A stretch of 64,000 nucleotides of DNA, taken from contig CAZEAN010000010.1 in the NCBI GenBank assembly GCA_964510225.1, positions 1-64,000 on the forward strand, read 5' to 3'. The position numbers and the translations under genes are program-made. A model generated the notes under the pieces. That model did no database searches. It saw nothing but the letters and a program-made list of their open reading frames with translations, and was not told where the DNA came from. Origin of the DNA: CAZEAN01 sp964510225 (GTDB lineage: Bacteria > Planctomycetota > Planctomycetia > Isosphaerales > Isosphaeraceae). Below, one piece after another: positions 46,063 through 53,613 of this stretch (the first letter of the stretch is position 1; each line of letters opens with the position of its first letter).

Positions 46063-47832
46063 ATGATGACTGATCGTACTTTCGGATTGGGAGCGAATAC
46101 GATTGAAGAATTGAAACGGATTGAAGAGGCCTCTGCGCGGTTCAGTGCAGCCTGGAAAACGGGAGCATCTCCTCGGATCGAGGATTATCTCGTCTCGGAG
46201 GACGAGGCAATCCGAATCCCCTTGCTAAGTCGTCTCCTTGAAGTGGAATTAGATCATCTTGAACAGCAAGGCGCCCTTCTAGGCTTGTCGGAGTATCAAT
46301 CACGATTCCCCGATGCACTCGGGCTCCTCCGTGGCTTTTTTCCGGATCCAGAAGTGTCGTCGATGAGTTCTGGGGAACTCCGGACTTTTGAAAGTACTGC
46401 AGAACGGTACTATTCTCACGAATCAGTAAAGACCGCGCGGCCAGATTCGACACAGAGGGCCTCGAGTCGCTTCGGTCACTATCTGTTGCTGGGGAAGCTC
46501 GGTGACGGTTCACAGGGCGTGGTGTACCGCGCCACTGATCTTCGACTCAATCGGGTAGTGGCGTTGAAAACACTCCGCGCCGGTGCATTGGCCACAGAGT
46601 CGGAGCGGGCACGCTTTCAGATCGATGCCAATGCACTCGCCAGCCTCGACCATCCTCTGGTTGTCCCGATTTTCGATGTTGGCGATGTGGCCGGCATGCC
46701 GTACTTCACCATGAGGTTAATCGATGGGGACAGTCTTTCGGATCGGATCGATCAATATAAGGGGGATTTCCAACGCATCGGGCGACTCCTGGCAACCATT
46801 GCTCGGACGGTCCATGAAGTCCACGGTCGAGGGATCCTCCACCGTGATTTGAAGCCCTCGAACATCCTTCTTGATCGCTCTGGGACACCGCACGTCGCGG
46901 ACTTCGGGTTAGCACTCCGTCCCGAATCAGATCAGCAGTTCGATCGGACGGGAGTCATTGTGGGGACGGCTTCTTACATGTCGCCCGAGCAAGCACAGGG
47001 AAAAGTCCGTGACCTGACTCCCGCGACGGATCTCTACAGCCTCGGGGCCATCCTCTACGAGCTCCTTACAGGTCAACCACCCTTTCGAGCGAAAACCACG
47101 ATGGAGACCGTGGTTTTAGTCTTGGAACGAGACCCGGTTCCTCCTCGGCAGCTTTGGTCCGAAATCCCTCGCGATCTTGAGCAGATCTGCCTCAAATGCC
47201 TTGAGAAGGACCCCTCTGAACGCTATCCGTCGACAGAAGCGCTGGCCGACGACCTCGACCGTTTCGGTCAAGGAGAGGTTGTCGATGCACAACGCTTAAG
47301 CCCTTGGAGTCGGATCCGTCGCTGGTACCGTCGCGAGCCAAAACTTGCCTTCGGTCTCTTTGGTCTGGCGGGAATCCAGAGCCTTGTCTGCCTCCATCTC
47401 CTGACGGGTCAGGATCAGGATCACAATTGGTCAGTGCCAATTTTGCTGGTGTTCTGGGCGGTTCTCAAATTCGCCTTCCAACACCTTTCTCGATTTAAGC
47501 GCTTGGGGCGTTACATACCTCCGGCTTGGATCATCACAGACATGATCCTCTACACCATTGCGCTGTATTTGGTTGACGGCGTTACCAGTTCATTGGTAGT
47601 CGGCTTTCCCTTGCTAATCGCGCTGGCAGGCTTCTGGGCTCGGGCAGATCTCGTCTGGATCGCCACTGGTTTCGCAATCGCTGGGTATAGCGGCCTCCAG
47701 TTCGTTTGTACTACCGATGGCTCTTCGAACCACTTCCCGGATATCGTTATCGCGGCAATGCTGATCATTGGGATCTCAGTCGCACATCAGGTCAAACGAC
47801 TGAGATCGCTCATTCAATTCTATGGCCAATAA
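46063..47832 (+). CDS. Pkn-type Ser/Thr protein kinase with C-terminal membrane segments
   Basis: The protein is 589 residues (first of two adjacent ATGs, GAGG just upstream). Residues 1-135 are the helical extension typical of planctomycete kinases (RFSAAWKTGASPRIEDYL, LSEYQSRFPD). The kinase domain spans about 138-410: GKLGDGSQGVVYRA (P-loop), VALKTL with Lys169, HRDLKPSN with catalytic Asp261, DFG at 280-282 and SPEQAQGK. The alpha-C region reads RFQIDANALASLDHP, so the usual Glu appears as Asp188. Residues about 430-585 contain about five hydrophobic helices with very short loops and no extracytoplasmic sensor or WD40/TPR tail. It probably phosphorylates cytoplasmic proteins; the signal sensed is unknown. 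It is convergent with the LRR lipoprotein gene. Confidence 0.92.
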   Translation: MMTDRTFGLGANTIEELKRIEEASARFSAAWKTGASPRIEDYLVSEDEAIRIPLLSRLLEVELDHLEQQGALLGLSEYQSRFPDALGLLRGFFPDPEVSSMSSGELRTFESTAERYYSHESVKTARPDSTQRASSRFGHYLLLGKLGDGSQGVVYRATDLRLNRVVALKTLRAGALATESERARFQIDANALASLDHPLVVPIFDVGDVAGMPYFTMRLIDGDSLSDRIDQYKGDFQRIGRLLATIARTVHEVHGRGILHRDLKPSNILLDRSGTPHVADFGLALRPESDQQFDRTGVIVGTASYMSPEQAQGKVRDLTPATDLYSLGAILYELLTGQPPFRAKTTMETVVLVLERDPVPPRQLWSEIPRDLEQICLKCLEKDPSERYPSTEALADDLDRFGQGEVVDAQRLSPWSRIRRWYRREPKLAFGLFGLAGIQSLVCLHLLTGQDQDHNWSVPILLVFWAVLKFAFQHLSRFKRLGRYIPPAWIITDMILYTIALYLVDGVTSSLVVGFPLLIALAGFWARADLVWIATGFAIAGYSGLQFVCTTDGSSNHFPDIVIAAMLIIGISVAHQVKRLRSLIQFYGQ

Positions 47833-47869
47833 TAAAGCTAAAATCGACTAATCATCAACCAAATAACCA

Positions 47870-48721
47870 TTAATCAATGCTTAATCGAACACCGCTCAGG
47901 ATCGTTTTGAGCTGGTCAATACCTTCAGACGTCAATTCTGTCTCACCAAGGGTCAAATATTGCAATTGGGTGAGCCCTTCGAACGCTGTAACATCAGCAT
48001 CGACGATGGGAACTCGAAGAAGGGTCAAGGATTGAAGCGTTTCGAGTGTTCCGAGGCTTGAGAGCCCAGATACCGTCATCGATCCGTCGACGATTGCTAA
48101 GCGTTTTAATGCTGGAAACTCGCTAAGTGTCTCCAGGCCACCTTGGCTTATGGCCCCACCCTCAAGGTAGAGGGCTTCGAGATTAGGAAATCCAACCAAC
48201 TTTCGGAGCGTTTCATCCGTCACCCAAGGGCCAGCAAGCTCGACGATCTGGAGTCCTTCAACCATCTCGAGCGACTGCAGGACTGTTGCGCTAAAGTGAG
48301 GACCTTTAAGCCCAATCCGACGGAGTTCAGTCCGATCGGAGATCGGTTTGAGTGCCGCATCTGTGAAGGAAGGTCCTTCTAATGAGAGTCCCCTGAGTTC
48401 TGGAACCGGATCCAGCAATGGAATTGTCCCGTCGTTAATCAGATCCGACCCTCGGAGTCGGAAGTTGATCGGAAGGCCTGCAACAGAGACAAGTTCAACG
48501 ATTTGGCCCAACACCTCGGGATCATCACCCTCGTAGCGGATCGTAAGCCCGCCACCCGAGGCTTCAAACTCTCCACCGAGTGCTCTGACCTCCCGCGCCA
48601 TCGGATCGAGGTCACGCGGCTTTTCCGGTTCGTTGTTGCAACCGACGAAGGCAGAGACCATGAAAGCGAGGACGAGCGCCCCCCCTCGGAGAGTTCGACC
48701 GTAGTGCAGACCCCATTCCAT
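47870..48721 (-). CDS. Leucine-rich-repeat lipoprotein
   Basis: The product is 283 residues from ATG 48721, chosen because AGGAG lies 10 nt upstream and a lipoprotein signal then begins properly (LRGGALVLAFMVSAFVGCNN; Cys in FVGC). The frame also runs to 48853, which would overlap the anti-sigma gene and hide the signal. Residues about 110-283 hold LRR-like units of planctomycete type (PELRGLSLEGPSFTDAAL, TELRRIGLKGPHFSATVL, LQIVELAGPWVTDETLRKL, LEALYLEGGAISQGGL). It is an envelope-anchored binding protein with unknown ligand. It follows the RskA-like anti-sigma gene by 49 nt on the same strand and is probably the last gene of the operon. Confidence 0.85.
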   Translation of the reverse strand: MEWGLHYGRTLRGGALVLAFMVSAFVGCNNEPEKPRDLDPMAREVRALGGEFEASGGGLTIRYEGDDPEVLGQIVELVSVAGLPINFRLRGSDLINDGTIPLLDPVPELRGLSLEGPSFTDAALKPISDRTELRRIGLKGPHFSATVLQSLEMVEGLQIVELAGPWVTDETLRKLVGFPNLEALYLEGGAISQGGLETLSEFPALKRLAIVDGSMTVSGLSSLGTLETLQSLTLLRVPIVDADVTAFEGLTQLQYLTLGETELTSEGIDQLKTILSGVRLSID

Positions 48722-48770
48722 TGATCGCTCTCTCCTGACTTGCCTCCGACCAACTGCTCGAATTGATCGT

Positions 48771-49634
48771 CTATGGTTGATCCGAGGATTCCACCACGCG
48801 GTCACCGTAATTCCCGACCAACATGATGCGTTTCCGATCCGATACAACAACACCGCCAGGTGGTTCCAGCGTGATTACAAACGCCGAAGGGCTCCGAACC
48901 GGCAACGCGGGATCGATCGGAATCACCGTCTCGCCTTGGTCATCGTTGATGGCAAAAGTTCCACCGTCAACAGGGTAGCGCTCGTCCCTCGCATCGTCGA
49001 AGATCCAGAGCTGATAGATTCCGATTCCTGGATCTACAGTAGGGAGCCCTTGGAGTTGAAGGTACCCTTCCTGGAGGCTCTGACTCCAAGTGAAGTTTCC
49101 GCGTGCTCCTGTGGCAAGGGCATAATCACTCGCCTGGAGTGCAGCGACTCCCTCGGTTTCAGCAATGAAGCTCATGCGGTTGTCGAGGCTCGGCTCTGGT
49201 CGATAGTTCCAGATGATCATCAGAATCGCGGCCGCAGCAACGACCCAGCTTAAAACGACCGAAACCGGGAACTGTCGTCGGGATTCCTTCACACTCTTGA
49301 TCGGAATCGAAGCCATCGGCTCATGCTCGACATTGATGGTCGAATTGGCATCAACGGCGTCGAAGTGAGTCTTCGCCTGATCCCGGAGCTGAGCGCTCAG
49401 TCCTCGTGGAAGCTCCTCTTCTCCAGCCGCGATCGGTGTGAGTGCAATCGCCAAGGTTGCGGCGGCGATTTCGAACGCATCGGAATCGATCGGCTCAACA
49501 AAAGTGACCGATTCTTGGAGTTCCTGAAGCTCCCTGGACTCCTCGTTCGACAACCCCTGGAGGGTTTCATCGACGAGAAGGTCAAGGAGACGATTCTGAG
49601 GCTCGGTTGGTCTGGTGTTTATTTCTGAAGTCAT
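48771..49634 (-). CDS. RskA/anti-sigma-K-like membrane anti-sigma factor
   Basis: The protein is 287 residues. The cytoplasmic N-terminal part (about 1-120) would bind the sigma factor (LLDLLVDETLQGLSNEESRELQEL). It does not contain the zinc HxxxCxxC motif. A single transmembrane helix (VVLSWVVAAAAILMIIWNY, about 124-142) leads to an extracytoplasmic RskA-type domain (LQGLPTVDPGIGIYQLWIFDD, FVITLEPPGGV). Its ATG shares an A with the TGA stop of the ECF sigma gene (TGATG), so translation is coupled and the pair is a sigma/anti-sigma module. Regulation presumably involves proteolysis of this protein, but no protease lies in the window. Confidence 0.9.
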   Translation of the reverse strand: MTSEINTRPTEPQNRLLDLLVDETLQGLSNEESRELQELQESVTFVEPIDSDAFEIAAATLAIALTPIAAGEEELPRGLSAQLRDQAKTHFDAVDANSTINVEHEPMASIPIKSVKESRRQFPVSVVLSWVVAAAAILMIIWNYRPEPSLDNRMSFIAETEGVAALQASDYALATGARGNFTWSQSLQEGYLQLQGLPTVDPGIGIYQLWIFDDARDERYPVDGGTFAINDDQGETVIPIDPALPVRSPSAFVITLEPPGGVVVSDRKRIMLVGNYGDRVVESSDQP

Positions 49635-50203
49635 CAGAGTCCCTCCTGACGCAGGGTAGCCGCTCGTTCGAGTCGACCGGCGTCTAGGAGCTCTCGGAGG
49701 CGGATTAAACCACGTCGTGCATGAGTCTTGACGGTCCCAGGAGGCATCCCGGTGCGCTGGGCGATCTGATCGTAGGTCAGACCTTGTTGAATTGAGAGCG
49801 TGAGCACTTCGCGTTGTTCGGGTCGTAGTCGATCAAGTGCCTGCAACGCACGCCGCGCCTCATCTTGTTGTTCGAGGAGTTCAACCTGATTGGCTTCAGC
49901 ATGTTCGGGGTCGTCTGCCAAGGGGACACTTTCAGGGCGCCGATTTCGCTGTCGACGTCGGTCGATTAGCCGTCGACGTGCGATCATTGCCACGAAGGTT
50001 GGCTCTGAGGCACGACTCGGGTCGAATCGATCGGCTTTTGTCCAAAGTTCGATGAAAATTTCCTGCACAGCGTCTTCAGCCTCAGAGGGGTCTTGGCAGA
50101 GCCGACGGGCTAAGGCCCAGACAAGCCCGCTGTAGCGGTTCAGGCATTCGTCGACCGCCTCACGACGACCTTCGGCGATTCGTTGCAGAATCGAATCGGT
50201 CAC
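49634..50203 (-). CDS. ECF-type RNA polymerase sigma factor (SigK-like)
   Basis: The product is 189 residues from GTG 50203, which has GAAGGA 9 nt upstream and gives the usual ECF start (TDSILQRIAEGRREAVDECL). GTG 50224 in the same frame lacks one. Region 2 is seen in YSGLVWALARRLCQDPSEAEDAVQEIFIELW, and region 4 in LRPEQREVLTLSIQQGLTYDQIAQRTGMPPGTVKTHARRG, with a helix-turn-helix for the -35 element. It lies just after the FAS1 gene and its stop overlaps the start of the RskA-like anti-sigma gene. The arrangement suggests control of envelope-related genes, including its own operon. Promoters it recognises were not identified. Confidence 0.92.
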   Translation of the reverse strand: MTDSILQRIAEGRREAVDECLNRYSGLVWALARRLCQDPSEAEDAVQEIFIELWTKADRFDPSRASEPTFVAMIARRRLIDRRRQRNRRPESVPLADDPEHAEANQVELLEQQDEARRALQALDRLRPEQREVLTLSIQQGLTYDQIAQRTGMPPGTVKTHARRGLIRLRELLDAGRLERAATLRQEGL

Positions 50204-50230
50204 AGGACAGCGTCCTTCACTCACGTTCGA

Positions 50231-50923
50231 TCAATCCATCAAAAGGTCCGCCGCTCGTTCTTTGCCGGCCTCAGCGTCGGTGACAGCCTTGGTCGAATCG
50301 GTATCGAGAGCCGTTGATGACGGAAGTTTGTCGATTTCGAGAATCAGGCTCTGACCAACCGGAATGATCTCCAGGACAATGGCGTCATCGATCGCCCAGC
50401 CGAGTCGATTCCCGACGAGTACGACCCGTCGACCGCTCAATGTCGCTGGTCTCGGCTGATCAATCGGCGGTTCGAGGTCGAGCCGACCAGGGATCAAACA
50501 GTCAGTCACAATTGTTTCCAACTTAGCTCGGTCGTTGAGCTCCATCCAGAGGAGTCGTTCTGGTTCGGGGAGTTTCTCGAGCACAGAGTTGCTGGGTGCC
50601 AACAAGGTCCAGGATCCCTCAGCCCGCATCAAATCGTCGAGGTCCAATGCTATTAGTGCATTGAGCAAGAGGTCAAACCGCCGTGATCGCGCGAGCACGA
50701 CAAAGAGATCCCCCTGAGGTCTGGGCATTTGCTCAGCTAACTCGGGCTTTTGCAATCGGTCATCGACTTGACTCAACGTTTCGGGAGGGCTTGGTTGCTC
50801 GAAGCCCCAGCGATTGCTCGCCACACTGAGCCCAAGAGCAACTGATACTGCCAGAATGCTTCGGAGCCAATCATCGAATCGCGTCAACAACAAGACTCCA
50901 GCACTGTTGTTCCGGACGAGCAA
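50231..50923 (-). CDS. Membrane- or envelope-associated FAS1-domain protein
   Basis: The open frame from TTG 50923 gives 230 residues. Its start is uncertain: no ribosome binding site precedes TTG 50923, and a GGAG lies before three TTG codons about 30 nt further on. A hydrophobic N-terminal segment (SILAVSVALGLSVAS) would anchor or export it. The rest is one divergent FAS1 domain: GDLFVVLARSRRFDLLLNALIALDLDDLM, the box WTLLAPSNSVLEKLP, and LETIVTDCLIPGRLDL. It heads the operon FAS1-ECF sigma-anti-sigma-LRR lipoprotein, with a 6-nt gap to the sigma frame. The context suggests it is a sensed surface protein or a target of the sigma factor. Confidence 0.75.
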   Translation of the reverse strand: MLVRNNSAGVLLLTRFDDWLRSILAVSVALGLSVASNRWGFEQPSPPETLSQVDDRLQKPELAEQMPRPQGDLFVVLARSRRFDLLLNALIALDLDDLMRAEGSWTLLAPSNSVLEKLPEPERLLWMELNDRAKLETIVTDCLIPGRLDLEPPIDQPRPATLSGRRVVLVGNRLGWAIDDAIVLEIIPVGQSLILEIDKLPSSTALDTDSTKAVTDAEAGKERAADLLMD

Positions 50924-51032
50924 CTGAAAAGATTCATAACCAATGATGAATTCGCAACAATCAGAACTGGAGTTTCAGACTGAGTCCAGAATTCCGCAGG
51001 ATTGCAGAATATAAGCGAAACAAAAGACTGCA

Positions 51033-51061
51033 CACTGGACCGCTGCTGCAGCGATCCAGTG
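51033..51061 (-). terminator. Intrinsic terminator of the 51121 gene
   Basis: CACTGGA (51033-51039) and TCCAGTG (51055-51061) flank an inner stem (51041-51045/51049-51053; 3-nt loop), 60 nt past the minus-strand stop. On the minus strand the hairpin is followed by a T-rich run (TCTTTTGTTT), so it fits a Rho-independent terminator. Confidence 0.7.
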
Positions 51062-51120
51062 CGTTGACTAGTCGAGCAAATGACCCACCAAGGAGGGTGT
51101 GCAGACTTCAAAGAATCCGA

Positions 51121-51792
51121 TCAGCGTCCTTGGATGTTGGTAAGCGTAAACGACAAGTTGTCCACAGAGGCGTTCAAAATCCGACCCGTTTTTCGATCGA
51201 AGGAGATTTCGATCTCAATCGATCGGGTCCCCTGCGGAAGTGTTCCCGTTTCAGTCCGTTTGACCGAGTGGATCAAGGATCCCAAGGGAGCACCGAGGAC
51301 GGCGAGTTCGATTGCATCGGGTGACGCTAACGTGGTGCTTCCCAACTCTTCACCTGACTCATTGAGGAATCGGGCTTTGAGTTCCGACTGGTCGACATTC
51401 TGTGTCGACTGCCGGGCAGCGCCCAACCAACCTTGGAGTTCGTAGGAAACCTGCCCCTGATCAATCGCTGAGTCGAGATCTTCAAGGTCGATTCGTTGAG
51501 TCAACTTCGATTCAGACTGGTCTCCACCGAGGAAATACCCCTCGCCGAAAGGTTCCGACTCTCCATCGACTGCGGTGACCTTAAACCGAGTATAGAGGTT
51601 CCGAAAGACGTTACCCGAGCGAGTCCAACCGGCAAAGTCAGCGGTTCCGTTGGGTCTTGAGGACTCGACGGGAGTTGCATCCTCCGCACCAGGATTGGTA
51701 ATGAGATTGGTCTCAAACTCGGTTTCAGCACGGAGGACGGCCTGGCTAGAGCTAATTAAGGTGAACAGTCCGAACAGAATCCGAGTGATCAC
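51121..51792 (-). CDS. Secreted beta-rich protein, function unknown
   Basis: The product is 223 residues from GTG 51792, which has AGGAG 8 nt upstream and gives a clean signal peptide (ITRILFGLFTLISSSQAVLRA); ATG 51816 is the poorer alternative. The mature part starts FETNLITNPGAEDATP, a motif found at the N-edge of carbohydrate-binding or F-box-associated-like beta-sandwiches in secreted proteins. It continues as alternating strands (QVSYELQGWLGAAR, RSIEIEISFDRKTG, NASVDNLSFTL). No catalytic residues were recognised. It probably binds a carbohydrate or surface ligand. It stands alone between the FAS1 operon and the tRNA-Leu gene and ends at an intrinsic terminator. Confidence 0.75.
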   Translation of the reverse strand: MITRILFGLFTLISSSQAVLRAETEFETNLITNPGAEDATPVESSRPNGTADFAGWTRSGNVFRNLYTRFKVTAVDGESEPFGEGYFLGGDQSESKLTQRIDLEDLDSAIDQGQVSYELQGWLGAARQSTQNVDQSELKARFLNESGEELGSTTLASPDAIELAVLGAPLGSLIHSVKRTETGTLPQGTRSIEIEISFDRKTGRILNASVDNLSFTLTNIQGR

Positions 51793-51829
51793 TGATGACT
51801 CTCCTAGAGTTCTCATTTGTGCCGAGCAA

Positions 51830-51913
51830 TGCCGAAGGTGGGACTCGAACCCACACGGGTTTTACCCCACCGGATTTTGAATCCGGCGCGTCTGCCAGTT
51901 CCGCCACTTCGGC
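51830..51913 (-). tRNA. tRNA-Leu (anticodon CAA)
   Basis: The reverse strand folds as a class II tRNA of 84 nt. The acceptor stem is GCCGAAG/CTTCGGC with discriminator A. The D arm holds GGCAGACGC, the anticodon stem is CCGGA/TCCGG with loop TTCAAAA (anticodon CAA, decoding UUG), a long variable arm follows, and the T arm is GTGGGTTCGAGTCCCAC. No CCA is encoded at the 3' end, so CCA must be added after transcription. Confidence 0.97.
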
Positions 51914-52175
51914 AACCGTCGATGAATCGACATCTGCAACTTGACCTTGGTTAGAGGTTCTAACCCTTCAGAGTTTACCAAGGAACGTCACGATCATGGT
52001 AGGTCACAGTTGCCCGCCGATATGTTCGGAGAGCGAAGTTGCTGGTTCCCCACGCAATTGACTTCAGCCAGGGGAGCTTCGAAACGATAATGGGTGAGGA
52101 CCGACCAATCCAGTTGACTCCCTTGAGCCTGGGGCGGGTTCCTCCGATTTCCCTCTAGCGTCGAGTGACCAAGTT

Positions 52176-53594
52176 GTGAGCCCAAAAGCAGTTCTTGCCT
52201 TCATCCGAGAACGCGAAGTCGTCACCGTCGACCTCCGGTTTATGGATTTCCCAGGCGTCTGGCAGCACTTCGCGATTCCCGCAGAGGCATTGACCGAAAC
52301 AACCTTCCACGAAGGAATTCCGTTCGATGGCTCAAGCGTTCTTGGCTGGCGAGCCATTAATGAGGCAGACCTCCTTGTCGTCCCTCAGTCGGAAACAGCG
52401 CTGATCGACCCGTTCGCAGCGCAGCCGACCTTGATGATGATCTGCAATATCCAAGATCCGGTTACCAAACTCGACTACACGAGAGACCCAAGGAACATTG
52501 CCCTCAAGGCCACCCAGTATCTGGTTGATTCGGGGATCGCTGATAATTGCCTGATCACTCCCGAACTTGAGTTTTTCCTCTTCGATCAGGTTCGGTTCGA
52601 ACAAGGTGCGCAACACGCCTTTTATCTCGTCGATTCCCACGAAGGTTACTGGAATCAGGGGAGCCCAGAGGGCGGTGCGAACCTCGGCTATAAGCCGAGA
52701 TCGCGGCTTGGATACTTTCCCTGTCCGCCCACCGATAGTCACTCCGACGTCAGAGCGGAGATGGCCCGGATGATGAACAACTGTGGGATCGGCACAACGG
52801 CCCACTTCCATGAGGCAGCAAGTGGCGGTCAGGGAGAGATCGATCTCGTGGGGCAATCCCTCGTCGATTCGGCCGATCAAGTCATCATGGCACGCTACAT
52901 TATCCGGTCAGTTGCACTCAAGCATGGGAAGACCGCGACCTTCATGCCCAAGCCTCTTTTTAATGAAAACGGATCAGCGCTTCATACGCATTTTGGGTTA
53001 TTCAAAGACGGTCAGAGTCTGATGGAAGGGCACCATTACGGCGGGCTCAGCGAACTCGCGATGAAAGCGATCGGCGGCCTGATTCGTCACGCGGGCGCTC
53101 TGTCGGCGTTTGGTAACTCGACCACCAACAGCTACAAGCGTCTAGTCTCCGGATTCCAGGCCCCGACCAAGATTTCCTACAGCCAGCGAAACCGTGAGGC
53201 GATCATTCGGATCCCTGTCCACCAGGAGTCCGGGCGAGGGCGGGAATTCGAATACCGATGTCCCGACGCGGCATCGAATCCTTACCTACTCTTCGCGGCA
53301 ATGCTTCTCGCGGCAATCGATGGGATCCAGACCAACGCCGATCCCGGGGAACCGCTAGATCACGATCTTTACGACGTTGTTCCCGAAGAGTTGGACCAAG
53401 TTCCGGAAACCCCGAAGTCGCTTGATGCCGCGATGACCGCCCTTGAGCAAGATCACGAGTTTCTTCTCAAAGGAGATGTATTCACTCCTGACATCCTAGA
53501 AACTTGGATCTGGTATAAACGGACTTATGAAGTGGAGGCGTTACGGGTCCGCCCCCACCCTTATGAGTTTGCGCTCTACTTCGACGTTGGGTAA
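52176..53594 (+). CDS. glnA: Glutamine synthetase, type I
   Basis: The protein is 472 residues from GTG 52176. The Shine-Dalgarno is weak, but the start MSPKAVLAFIREREVVTVDLRF lines up exactly with GSI N-termini. It makes glutamine from glutamate, ammonia and ATP as a dodecamer. Visible hallmarks are FHEGIPFDGSSVLGW (latch and substrate loop), LEFFLFDQ, HSDVRAEMA, EIDLVGQSL, the ATP-binding KPLFNENGSALHTHFGL, NSYKRLV and RIPVHQESGRGREFEYRCPDAASNPYL. The segment DLYDVVPEE carries the Tyr that is adenylylated in GSI-beta enzymes, so GlnE control is possible. Divergent from the tRNA-Leu gene; the 262-bp gap contains an inverted repeat (CCTTGGT/ACCAAGG at 51945-51951 and 51977-51983). Confidence 0.97.
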   Translation: MSPKAVLAFIREREVVTVDLRFMDFPGVWQHFAIPAEALTETTFHEGIPFDGSSVLGWRAINEADLLVVPQSETALIDPFAAQPTLMMICNIQDPVTKLDYTRDPRNIALKATQYLVDSGIADNCLITPELEFFLFDQVRFEQGAQHAFYLVDSHEGYWNQGSPEGGANLGYKPRSRLGYFPCPPTDSHSDVRAEMARMMNNCGIGTTAHFHEAASGGQGEIDLVGQSLVDSADQVIMARYIIRSVALKHGKTATFMPKPLFNENGSALHTHFGLFKDGQSLMEGHHYGGLSELAMKAIGGLIRHAGALSAFGNSTTNSYKRLVSGFQAPTKISYSQRNREAIIRIPVHQESGRGREFEYRCPDAASNPYLLFAAMLLAAIDGIQTNADPGEPLDHDLYDVVPEELDQVPETPKSLDAAMTALEQDHEFLLKGDVFTPDILETWIWYKRTYEVEALRVRPHPYEFALYFDVG

Positions 53595-53613
53595 CCTACA
53601 GACTTGGTTCCGG

